Counted from the first letter of the stretch, positions 1 to 5,678 are shown. The stretch: 5,678 nt of DNA from Desulfobacterales bacterium (GCA_029934695.1 JAOZLU010000461.1:1-5678), one strand, 5' to 3'. A program made the numbers and translations. Notes: generated from the sequence alone by a model not told the origin.

Positions 1-15
1 ATCCCGGGGTTGTAG

Positions 16-71
16 GGTGGGTGGAGGATTTCGATTTTTTACGCAGTAAAAAACGAAACCCGCAACCCACC
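16..71. repeat. Extragenic palindromic hairpin
   Basis: The arms GGTGGGT (16-22) and ACCCACC (65-71) pair perfectly. After a weak, mismatched middle, positions 29-42 pair with 46-58 through TTTCG/CGAAA, six T-A pairs and AC/GT, with only A34 bulged and a three-base GCA loop at 43-45. The result is a long imperfect stem with a precise tip, typical of dispersed extragenic palindromes or miniature non-autonomous elements. It has no coding capacity. Because the window starts just before it, it could also serve as a terminator for an unseen upstream gene, but no T-run follows the right arm, so a repeat element is preferred. Confidence 0.7.
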
Positions 72-106
72 TTGACAAACTCACAAACGAAATCATCACA
101 TATAAT
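72..106 (+). promoter_or_regulatory. Possible promoter of the toxin-antitoxin operon
   Basis: A perfect sigma70-like TTGACA lies at 72-77, directly against the hairpin arm, and a perfect TATAAT at 101-106. The spacer is 23 bases, well beyond the usual 16-18, so the two hexamers may not act together. The TATAAT may work with a degenerate -35, or the promoter may lie further downstream around the TATATA at 165-170. The toxin-antitoxin operon is the only candidate target on this strand. No inverted repeat that stands out as an antitoxin operator was found between 72 and 326. Confidence 0.25.
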
Positions 107-170
107 TGGATTTACAGAGGGAGGTAAAATACAAAATGACTTAGAACCTTAAAATTTACTGTTTTATATA

Positions 171-238
171 AGGAGGAGACTGTGCCCTTTATGTACAAAG
201 CTAAACTTACTCTTCCGGATTATTATTTATTAATTTGA
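171..238 (+). other. Strong Shine-Dalgarno with 18-codon leader ORF
   Basis: AGGAGGA (171-177) is a near-ideal ribosome-binding site. Four bases later a GTG (182-184) opens a frame of 18 codons that ends at TGA 236-238; an internal ATG at 191 would give 15 codons. The peptide contains the stretch MYKAKLTLPDYYLLI and matches no family I recognise. It may be a leader peptide for the downstream toxin, a decayed 5' end of an older gene, or chance. The quality of the ribosome-binding site is the only reason to list it. Confidence 0.25.
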
Positions 239-326
239 TTAAACATAAATGGATGATCCGGGAGAACCGCAGCCAAACCTTGCTGACTGTTCCCATTTCA
301 TCCGTTTTGAAAGGAAAATACAGAAT

Positions 327-620
327 ATGGGAGCAAAAGACAAAAAATGGCTGGTATCCTTATCTGATAATGTCATTAAAAACCGTAAAAAACTGCCAAA
401 AAAAGTCAATGGTGCGCTTTATGCGCTTTCCGAAGAGATTAAAAATAAAGGACCGGTCAGAGGAAACTGGCTGAATTACAGTAAACTGGGAAAGAAACGT
501 CATCACTGCCACTTGAAAAAAGGTAATCCCTCTTATGTCTGCGTATGGGAAGTGACAGACGAAAAAATAAGGATTGTATCCATTGAATATGCCGGAACTC
601 ACGAAAAAGCTCCCTATTAA
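327..620 (+). CDS. RelE/HigB-like toxin of a toxin-antitoxin pair
   Basis: This encodes a 97-residue basic protein of the RelE/HigB superfamily, of the group often annotated 'cytotoxic translational repressor of toxin-antitoxin stability system'. Such toxins are usually ribosome-dependent mRNA endonucleases in the cytoplasm, neutralised by the partner antitoxin. Visible family traits are a Lys-rich N-terminal helix (KNRKKLPKKV, residues 18-27), GPVRGNWLNYSKLG (42-55), the basic HHCHLKKG core (59-66), VCVWEVTD (71-78) and the C-terminal GTHEKAPY (90-97). His, Lys, Arg and Tyr residues in the core and C-terminus are the likely RNA-binding or catalytic groups. ATG 327 is chosen because AAGGAA lies ten bases upstream and the protein then has the family's usual length. 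The frame is open back to ATG 249 (123 residues), but those 26 extra residues lack a ribosome-binding site and look non-native. The antitoxin gene overlaps its 3' end. The nuclease activity is inferred from the family. Confidence 0.85.
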   Translation: MGAKDKKWLVSLSDNVIKNRKKLPKKVNGALYALSEEIKNKGPVRGNWLNYSKLGKKRHHCHLKKGNPSYVCVWEVTDEKIRIVSIEYAGTHEKAPY

Positions 621-948
621 TAATCCTGTGGAACTGCGGTTTATCGGACCGTCCGAAAATCAGGAAAAAGCAGTCCGTTATTTAAAACGGATGGGCTTTA
701 CCGACGTATCTGATTCGCGTCCCTTCAGAGAAGTCTTTCTGGAAGACTGTGACGAAGAGGAACTTCCAGGCCTTGCCCTGGTTGGGGCAAGATGTAAAGA
801 AGATATCACCCAGAAAGAACTTTCAAAACTTACAGGGATTCCCCAAGGCCACATTTCCCAGATGGAAAATGGGAAAAGACCCATTGGAAAGACCATCGCC
901 AAAAAATTGGGAAAGGCATTGGATATAAGTTACAAGGTCTTTCTGTAG
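589..948 (+). CDS. Xre-family HTH antitoxin / autoregulator
   Basis: This encodes a 119-residue partner of the toxin. Residues about 63-115 form a Xre/Cro-C1-type helix-turn-helix: TQKELSKLTG (74-83) is the scaffold helix, the turn follows, and PQGHISQMENGKRPIG (85-100) is the recognition helix with the typical Q-x-ENG signature. It ends in KALDISYKVFL. Residues 1-60 form an acidic extension (PVELRFIGP, then a Lys/Arg helix, then EDCDEEELPG), probably the toxin-binding part. Antitoxins of this type bind the toxin and repress their own operon; both roles are inferred. The start at ATG 589 lies inside the toxin gene (32-base overlap), so translational coupling is likely. TTG 583, nine bases after AAGGA, and TTG 574 are alternative starts in the same frame. 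The toxin-first order matches HigBA-type rather than RelBE-type operons. Confidence 0.88.
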   Translation: MPELTKKLPINNPVELRFIGPSENQEKAVRYLKRMGFTDVSDSRPFREVFLEDCDEEELPGLALVGARCKEDITQKELSKLTGIPQGHISQMENGKRPIGKTIAKKLGKALDISYKVFL

Positions 949-960
949 GCTTTATAAGTG

Positions 961-1009
961 CGGGAGGCAGAGCCTCCCGATTTACGTTACGAGGCGGAGC
1001 CTCGTAACG
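961..1009. repeat. Two adjacent GC-rich perfect stem-loops
   Basis: Stem 1 is CGGGAGGC (961-968) with GCCTCCCG (972-979), eight perfect pairs around an AGA loop. Stem 2 is CGTTACGAGGC (985-995) with GCCTCGTAACG (999-1009), eleven perfect pairs around a GGA loop. Both share the core AGGC-RGA-GCCT, so they look like related units of one dispersed palindromic repeat family. They start 12 bases after the antitoxin stop and lie between convergent genes, where they could end transcripts from both sides. Neither is followed by a clear T-run on either strand, so they are called repeats first and possible terminators second. Confidence 0.75.
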
Positions 1010-1026
1010 AGTTCATTCTTTCAAGC

Positions 1027-1150
1027 TCCAAATTTTAAATAAATCCCAAATTCCAATCACCAAATCTCAAATTCCAAGCAGCAAATCCCCAAATTCCAAG
1101 ACCAGTTGTTTGGAATTTGGTCATTGGGATTTATTTGTTATTTGGAATTT
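1027..1150. repeat. AT-rich imperfect inverted repeat, MITE-like
   Basis: AAATAAATCCCAA at 1037-1049 is matched perfectly by its complement at 1124-1136. Inside it, CCAAATTCCAA (1089-1099) pairs perfectly with TTGGAATTTGG (1110-1120). The nonamer AAATTCCAA occurs at 1048, 1069 and 1091, and its reverse complement at 1110 and 1142. The element fills the space up to 19 bases before the stop codon of the minus-strand gene. It has no coding potential and no transposase. It resembles low-complexity palindromic intergenic elements seen in many copies in some anaerobe genomes; that comparison is from memory. Confidence 0.65.
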
Positions 1151-1169
1151 GTGATTTATTCTTTTCCCA

Positions 1170-4100
1170 TTATGCTGCTTCTTTACATTCCACATCCTGA
1201 AACAGCGCATCTGTCTTGGCCATGAGCTGCTGATCTGTGAAATGCTGGAGGGAAATGGCTTTCCCGGGGCATTCTGACACGCAGATGCCGCACCCGTGAC
1301 ATTCCGCAGGCTCAATCACCGCATACGAATGTTCTTTCACCTCCGGAATATTGTACGGACACGCCCTCACACAGGTGAGACACACCGCACAGCGGGTCGA
1401 ATCCACCGTCGCAACTATGCCGCCGACCATGATCTCCTCTTTGGATAAAATGGTCATGGCTCTGGATGCGGCCGCCTTTGCCTGGGCAATGCTCTCTTCC
1501 AACGGTTTGGGGAAATGCGCCAGACCTGCCAGGAAAATTCCCTCCGAGGCAAAATCCACCGGCCTCAGTTTTGCATGGGCCTCCACGAGAAATCCCTCGC
1601 TGTTGACAGGGACCTTGAACAATTCAAACAATTCTTTATTCTCATTGGAAGCAATACCGGCCGCCAATATCAGCAGGTCCGGGTTCAGACGGACAGGCAT
1701 CCGCAACACATGATCCATTATCGTCACCCTGAGTGCATCATGCTCCCCTCGGGTGACTTTTGGCAGATCAGCCAGATCATAGCGGATGAAAATGACCCCC
1801 TTCTCCCTTGCCTCCCTGTAAATATCTTCCCGGAATCCGTAAGAGCGAATATCCCGATAGATGATATAAACCTTCATCCTGGGATTCAGTTTCTTCAGAG
1901 CCAGCGCACCTTTGAGACTGTGCGTGCAGCAGATTTTACTGCAATACGGTCTCTCAGGCGTTCTGGAACCGACACACTGGATAAATACCGCGCTCTTAGC
2001 CTTTACAAGACGCTCGTCATTGCTGCTCAGAGCCGTATCCATATCCAAATGCGTCATCACCTCGGGATGCTCTCCGTACAGATATTGGGTGGGCCTGTCT
2101 TCCTTTCCGCCGGTGGCTATGATGGTTGCGCCATGCTCCGCAATCGTTTCCGAACCATCACCATTTCCGGAAGTCAGGGTGCTCGTAAAATTGCCAATGC
2201 AGCCGGTTGTCTTGGAAACCGTGGTTTCCAAAAAGAGCTGAAGCTTCGGGTGTTCCTCCACTCTCCGGACAAGATCGCTCAGATAAGGGCGTACTTCCTC
2301 GCCCTGCCAGGTTGAGCGGAGTATGTTGGCAATCCCCCCCAACTCACGGGTTTTTTCCACGAGATACACCTGACAACCCTGATTCGCAACTCCCAGAGCT
2401 GCCTCCATTCCGGCCACACCGCCGCCGATCACAAGGGCCGCCTTTTTTATTCCCAGCGAAACCTGATGAAGCGGCTCAATATAAGCGGCCTTTGCCACCG
2501 CCATGCGGACCAGGTCTTTGGCCTTTGCAGTGGCCCTTTCAGGATCGTTCATATGGACCCAGGTGTTCTGGTCCCGGATGTTCGCCATTTCAAAGAGATA
2601 CGGATTCAGCCCGGTTTCACGGATCGTCTCCTGAAAAAGCGGCTCATGGGTCCGGGGAGAGCAGGATGCCACCACCACGCGGTTGATCCCGTGTTCCAGG
2701 ATGACCGTCTTCATCTTCTCCTGGTTATCCTGGGAACAGGTGAAGAGGTTGTCCTCAACATGGACCACGTTGGGCAGGTTTTTGGCATAATCCCGTATCG
2801 CGGGCACATCAGCAATGCCGCCGATATTGATGCCGCAGTTGCAGACAAACACACCCACGCGGGGGGCCTGGTCTGAGACATCCATCTCCGGCGGCAGTTC
2901 CCTGACGCGTGTGAGGCTCCATCGGGCATCAGTCAGTTTCTGAGTCGCGGCAGCGGCAGACGCGGATGCCTCCATGACCGAAGACGGAATATCTTTTGGC
3001 TCCTGAAACGTGCCGCAGACAAAAATCCCCTCCCTATTGGTGCTGACAGGCGACAGACAGCTTGTTTTGGCATATCCGTGGGCATTCAGGTCAATGCCCA
3101 TCTTTTCCGCGAGTTGGGCAGCATCACTGGCCGGGGACAGTCCCACTGAAAGCACCACAATATCAAAAAGCTCTTCAGCTCTTTTCCCTGATTCCGTGGC
3201 ATAGGTTATTTTCAGTCTGTCATTATCTGCCGGATCAACCGAATGAATTCTGGAGCGAATGAACCGGACTCCGTTGTCTTCCTGTGCTCGTACATTATAC
3301 TTGTCAAAGTCCTTGCCATAAGTCCGCATGTCCATGAAAAAAACAGCCGTGTCCAGCTTTTTTTCGCTGTGTTCCTTGGCAATAACGGTCTGTTTATTGG
3401 CGTACATGCAGCAGACTGATGAGCAATAGCTGTGATCACAGTTGTTGATATCCCGTGATCCCACGCACTGGAGCCATGCGATTTTATTCGGCTCCTTATG
3501 ATCCGAGGGCCTGATCAGATGCCCTTCGTTGGGACCTGATGCGGAAAGCATGCGCTCAAATTCAAGGCTGGTGACAACATTGGGATGCGAGGCATAGTTA
3601 TATGAGTCATATTTGCTGGGATCAAAGGGCTTAAAACCGGGTGAGAGAATAACAGCGCCCACCTCAATGGTGTGTTCTTTGCGCTTCATCTCATGATCCA
3701 CCGCGTTAGCCAGGCACACCTCCACACACTGATAACATTCTGAACAGACAGCACACGCAAGGCATCTGTCTGCCTCCTTCCTAGCCTGTTCTTCCTTGAA
3801 TCCCAGTTGGACTTCGTTGAAATTCGTGATGCGGGTGTCACCGGGCAGGTGAGGCATTTCCTCTCTCGGAACTACAGCAGCTCCCCTGGTTTCAATATCT
3901 TCCACCGGTACCAGTTTCCTGCCCCGTCCTTCGCGGAGGTCTGCTCCCTGGACAAACCGGTCAACAGAAATCGCAGCCTCTTTTCCTGCTGCAATGGCCT
4001 CTATCACTGTTTTGGGGCCTGTGACCGCATCACCGCCCGCAAAGATATCCGCGTCCTCGGTCTGCAAGGTGACCGGATCAACAATCATGGTACCCCAGTC

Positions 4101-5624
4101 GGTCAATGTGCATTCGCATTCATCAGTGAGACATGCCCAGTCAGACTCCTGACCAATGGCCGGAATCAGCGCATCTATCTCAATGGTGAACTCTGATCCG
4201 GGGACAGGCTCGGGACGCCGTCTTCCGCTGTCGTCAGGTTCTCCGAGCTGCATCTGAATGCACTCAACCGCCCTGACCTTTCCGCCTTCCTCAATGACGC
4301 GGATCGGGTTTGTCAGGGTCATGATCTCAATGCCCTCGTCACGGCATTCGGCAATTTCTTCCTCGTTCGCAGGCATTTCAGCCTCGCTCCGGCGGTAGAT
4401 GATAAAAGCCTTGGATGAACCTGTCCGGAGGGCTGTTCGTACTGAGTCCATTGCGACGTTTCCGCCACCTACCACTGCGACCCGGTCTCCGAGGGTGATC
4501 TGTTTTCCCAGGTTGACTTCCCTGAGAAATTCCACGCCCGGATACACGCCTTCCATGTCTTCTCCGTCAATCCCCAGAGTTTTGCACTCATGAGAACCGA
4601 TGCCCATGAAAAATGCCTTATATCCCTCTTCCCTGAGCTGGCCGATGGTAAAATCTTTGCCGATCTCCACGCCTGTTCTGAATTGGACACCCAGGTCTCT
4701 GATCACCTGGATTTCCAGGTCAATGATATCTCTCGGAAGGCGGTATGAAGGAATTCCCACAGTGAGCATTCCGCCCAGAACAGGGAGTTTTTCAAAGACT
4801 GTCACCTGATATCCTTCAAGGGCAAGGAAATAGGCACATGCAAGCCCTGCCGGGCCTGCGCCGATGATGGCGATCTTTTCCTCTCTTTCCGGTTTCTTCT
4901 CAGGGACAAAAGAGACATTGTTCTCCCTTGCCCAGTCCGCCAGAAACCGGTGGGTGGACCGGATGGCCAGGGACTGGTCAACTTCATTGCGGGTACAGAC
5001 CTGTTCGCATGGCTGATGACAGACCCGTCCGCAGATACCGGGGAAAGGATGTTCCTGCCTGAACAGTTCATACGCTTCCTTATATTTCCCCTCATTGACA
5101 AGGGCCATCATTCCCTGGATACTCGGATTTGCAGGACAGGTGGCCTTGCACGGGGCAGTTCCTTTTTTCTCAATGGCGAAAGCACTGGGCATGGCTTGGG
5201 GATAAAGCTTATACGCTGCTTTTCTCTGGGCAAGTCCCTCGTCAAAGAGGTTGGGCGTTTCAACAGGGCATATTTTCTGGCATTCGCCGCATGCCGTACA
5301 TTTTTCAATATCTATATACCGGGCCTCTTCTGACAGTTTTATCTGGAAATTTCCTGCTTCTCCGCTGATCTCCTCCACCTGGGTCATGGTCAGGAGTTCA
5401 ATGTTCAGGTGCCTCCCGGCCTCGACCAGCTTGGGCGAGATGATGCACATGGAACAGTCATTGGTAGGGAAGGTCTTATCCAGTTGGGCCATGACCCCGC
5501 CAATAGCGGATTTATTTTCCACCAGATAGACCAAATATCCCGAATCAGCCAGGTCCAGTGAAGCCTGAATGCCTGCAATCCCGGCACCGACAACCAGCAC
5601 GGACCCTATCGCTTCTTGTGACAT
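1170..5624 (-). CDS. hdrA: Giant HdrA-GltD-HdrA fusion flavo-iron-sulfur oxidoreductase
   Basis: This encodes 1484 residues, about twice a usual HdrA, with no signal peptide or membrane segment, so it is cytoplasmic. Domains in order: (1) first HdrA FAD fold with GAGIAG (13-18), E36 and the HdrA signature NDCSMC (55-60), then a [4Fe-4S] set C109/C112/C115/C119. (2) A GltD/NfnB-like module, about 153-617. (3) A Cys-rich segment C621/C624/C627/C630/C633/C637, then the rest of HdrA copy 1 with C720, C734 and CC738-739. (4) HdrA copy 2 from about 921: N-terminal cysteines C928, C930, C963 and C988, FAD motif GGGVAG (1067-1072), C1217, C1228 and CC1232-1233. (5) A C-terminal 2x[4Fe-4S] ferredoxin, C1412/1415/1418/1422 and C1442/1445/1448/1452. 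HdrA subunits bind FAD and can bifurcate electrons; the GltD module suggests NAD(P)H as donor or acceptor. Large fusions of this sort, sometimes called HdrL, are known from sulfate reducers (from memory). The exact reaction and partners are unknown; no hdrB or hdrC follows downstream. ATG 5622-5624 has a strong ribosome-binding site. Confidence 0.93.
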   Translation of the reverse strand: MSQEAIGSVLVVGAGIAGIQASLDLADSGYLVYLVENKSAIGGVMAQLDKTFPTNDCSMCIISPKLVEAGRHLNIELLTMTQVEEISGEAGNFQIKLSEEARYIDIEKCTACGECQKICPVETPNLFDEGLAQRKAAYKLYPQAMPSAFAIEKKGTAPCKATCPANPSIQGMMALVNEGKYKEAYELFRQEHPFPGICGRVCHQPCEQVCTRNEVDQSLAIRSTHRFLADWARENNVSFVPEKKPEREEKIAIIGAGPAGLACAYFLALEGYQVTVFEKLPVLGGMLTVGIPSYRLPRDIIDLEIQVIRDLGVQFRTGVEIGKDFTIGQLREEGYKAFFMGIGSHECKTLGIDGEDMEGVYPGVEFLREVNLGKQITLGDRVAVVGGGNVAMDSVRTALRTGSSKAFIIYRRSEAEMPANEEEIAECRDEGIEIMTLTNPIRVIEEGGKVRAVECIQMQLGEPDDSGRRRPEPVPGSEFTIEIDALIPAIGQESDWACLTDECECTLTDWGTMIVDPVTLQTEDADIFAGGDAVTGPKTVIEAIAAGKEAAISVDRFVQGADLREGRGRKLVPVEDIETRGAAVVPREEMPHLPGDTRITNFNEVQLGFKEEQARKEADRCLACAVCSECYQCVEVCLANAVDHEMKRKEHTIEVGAVILSPGFKPFDPSKYDSYNYASHPNVVTSLEFERMLSASGPNEGHLIRPSDHKEPNKIAWLQCVGSRDINNCDHSYCSSVCCMYANKQTVIAKEHSEKKLDTAVFFMDMRTYGKDFDKYNVRAQEDNGVRFIRSRIHSVDPADNDRLKITYATESGKRAEELFDIVVLSVGLSPASDAAQLAEKMGIDLNAHGYAKTSCLSPVSTNREGIFVCGTFQEPKDIPSSVMEASASAAAATQKLTDARWSLTRVRELPPEMDVSDQAPRVGVFVCNCGINIGGIADVPAIRDYAKNLPNVVHVEDNLFTCSQDNQEKMKTVILEHGINRVVVASCSPRTHEPLFQETIRETGLNPYLFEMANIRDQNTWVHMNDPERATAKAKDLVRMAVAKAAYIEPLHQVSLGIKKAALVIGGGVAGMEAALGVANQGCQVYLVEKTRELGGIANILRSTWQGEEVRPYLSDLVRRVEEHPKLQLFLETTVSKTTGCIGNFTSTLTSGNGDGSETIAEHGATIIATGGKEDRPTQYLYGEHPEVMTHLDMDTALSSNDERLVKAKSAVFIQCVGSRTPERPYCSKICCTHSLKGALALKKLNPRMKVYIIYRDIRSYGFREDIYREAREKGVIFIRYDLADLPKVTRGEHDALRVTIMDHVLRMPVRLNPDLLILAAGIASNENKELFELFKVPVNSEGFLVEAHAKLRPVDFASEGIFLAGLAHFPKPLEESIAQAKAAASRAMTILSKEEIMVGGIVATVDSTRCAVCLTCVRACPYNIPEVKEHSYAVIEPAECHGCGICVSECPGKAISLQHFTDQQLMAKTDALFQDVECKEAA
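1173..2864 (-). other. Domain: second HdrA-like unit with C-terminal ferredoxin
   Basis: Residues 921-1484 restart with the N-terminal domain of HdrA (VGVFVCNCGINIGG, 923-936; VVASCSPRTHEPLF, 984-997; NIRDQNTWVH, 1015-1024). An FAD fold follows with GGGVAG and E1090, then CVGSR (1217-1221) with the CC pair, the FAD-closing GIFLAG (1362-1367) and two ferredoxin clusters. Unlike copy 1, its FAD fold has ELGGIANILRSTW (1094-1106) in place of the DCSMC signature, and it lacks the inserted ferredoxin domain. It therefore resembles the shorter HdrA/QmoB-type branch more than the methanogen-type HdrA. Confidence 0.8.
3774..5168 (-). other. Domain: GltD/NfnB-like NAD(P)H-FAD module inserted in HdrA copy 1
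   Basis: Residues about 153-617 of the giant protein form a complete glutamate-synthase-small-subunit-like unit. An N-terminal Fer4_20-type double-cluster domain has C159, C163, C198, C202, C206 and C210, with PANPSIQGM and ICGRVCHQPCEQVC. It is followed by the FAD Rossmann motif GAGPAG (255-260) with E278, the NAD(P)H Rossmann motif GGGNVAMD (386-393) with YRRS (410-413) and EMPA (416-419), and the FAD-closing AGGDAVTG (529-536). The RR pair after the second fold resembles NADPH-binding GltD and NfnB, so NADPH is slightly preferred over NADH. No glutamine amidotransferase or GltB part is present, so glutamate synthesis is not implied. Confidence 0.85.
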
Positions 5625-5633
5625 CGTTAATTT

Positions 5634-5641
5634 CCTCCTTT
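5634..5641 (-). promoter_or_regulatory. Strong ribosome-binding site of the giant HdrA gene
   Basis: Read on the minus strand, AAAGGAGG is followed by nine bases (AAATTAACG) and then the ATG at 5624-5622. Together with the immediate HdrA/FAD-fold start after a seven-residue lead, this fixes the start codon. No promoter is visible in the 37 bases left in the window. Confidence 0.85.
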
Positions 5642-5644
5642 AAC

Positions 5645-5678
5645 TTGATGTTTGATGGTTGATGTTTGATGGTTGATG
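5645..5678. repeat. Heptamer tandem repeat (TTGATGK)n upstream of the giant gene
   Basis: Four full heptamers alternate TTGATGT, TTGATGG, TTGATGT, TTGATGG, and a fifth partial TTGATG reaches the window edge, so the array may continue. It can equally be read as a 14-base unit repeated twice and a half. It lies just upstream of the ribosome-binding site on the side of the giant gene's promoter or operon junction. It is either a low-complexity intergenic repeat or, less likely, a spaced regulator-binding array. Confidence 0.75.

Noticed and set aside
249..326. An extended N-terminus for the toxin from ATG 249
   Set aside because: There is no ribosome-binding site before 249, the frame is closed by TAA at 246-248, and the 26 added residues do not look like the RelE-type family, which begins near ATG 327.
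235..474. A 79-codon + strand frame overlapping the toxin
   Set aside because: It is a TTG-started shadow in a different frame from the toxin, whose HHCHLKKG and GTHEKAPY motifs identify the real frame.
1048..1150. Repeated AAATTCCAA units as a CRISPR-like array
   Set aside because: The units are only nine bases, occur in both orientations and have irregular short spacing, without constant repeats or unique spacers.
1515..2315. A 266-codon open frame on the + strand
   Set aside because: It lies wholly antisense to well-conserved HdrA copy 2 motifs (FAD fold, CVGSR/CC pair), has no recognisable domain and is a by-product of the opposite strand's codon use.
2334..2340. Run of seven C that could mark a frameshift in the giant gene
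   Set aside because: The frame passes straight through into the expected ELGGIANIL FAD-fold sequence and stays in frame to the C-terminal ferredoxin, so there is no frameshift.
3774..5168. A separate glutamate synthase small subunit gene (gltD)
   Set aside because: The GltD-like segment has no start, stop or ribosome-binding site of its own and is continuous in frame with HdrA sequence on both sides; no gltB-like sequence is present.

Overview
The window looks like a piece of an anaerobic, probably sulfate-reducing, Desulfobacterota chromosome (Desulfobacterales type). This is inferred from three things: a very large HdrA-type flavo-iron-sulfur protein, a RelE/Xre toxin-antitoxin pair of a kind I associate with that phylum, and intergenic DNA full of palindromic and low-complexity repeats. 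No marker gene fixes the taxonomy.

Layout. Positions 1-326 hold no convincing gene. They contain a 56-bp extragenic hairpin, perfect -35-like and -10-like hexamers at unusual spacing, and two strong Shine-Dalgarno sequences that each serve only a tiny reading frame. Positions 327-948 carry a toxin-first toxin-antitoxin operon on the + strand, with the two genes overlapping by 32 bases. Positions 949-1169 separate two convergent genes and hold two GC-rich stem-loops followed by a roughly 125-bp AT-rich imperfect inverted repeat. Positions 1170-5624, nearly 80% of the window, are one uninterrupted minus-strand gene for a 1484-residue protein. Upstream of it are a strong ribosome-binding site and a heptamer repeat array that runs to the window edge.

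The main gene is the point of interest. It encodes two HdrA-like units in tandem, with a complete GltD/NfnB-like NAD(P)H:FAD oxidoreductase inserted inside the ferredoxin insert of the first unit. One chain therefore carries three FAD-type Rossmann motifs, one NAD(P)H motif and many iron-sulfur cysteine clusters. The likely role is a soluble cytoplasmic hub moving electrons between NAD(P)H, ferredoxin and an unidentified partner, possibly by flavin-based bifurcation or confurcation. That role is inference: no HdrB, HdrC, hydrogenase or formate dehydrogenase gene is in the window, and the region upstream of the gene is cut off.

The toxin-antitoxin pair and the redox gene converge and show no functional link.
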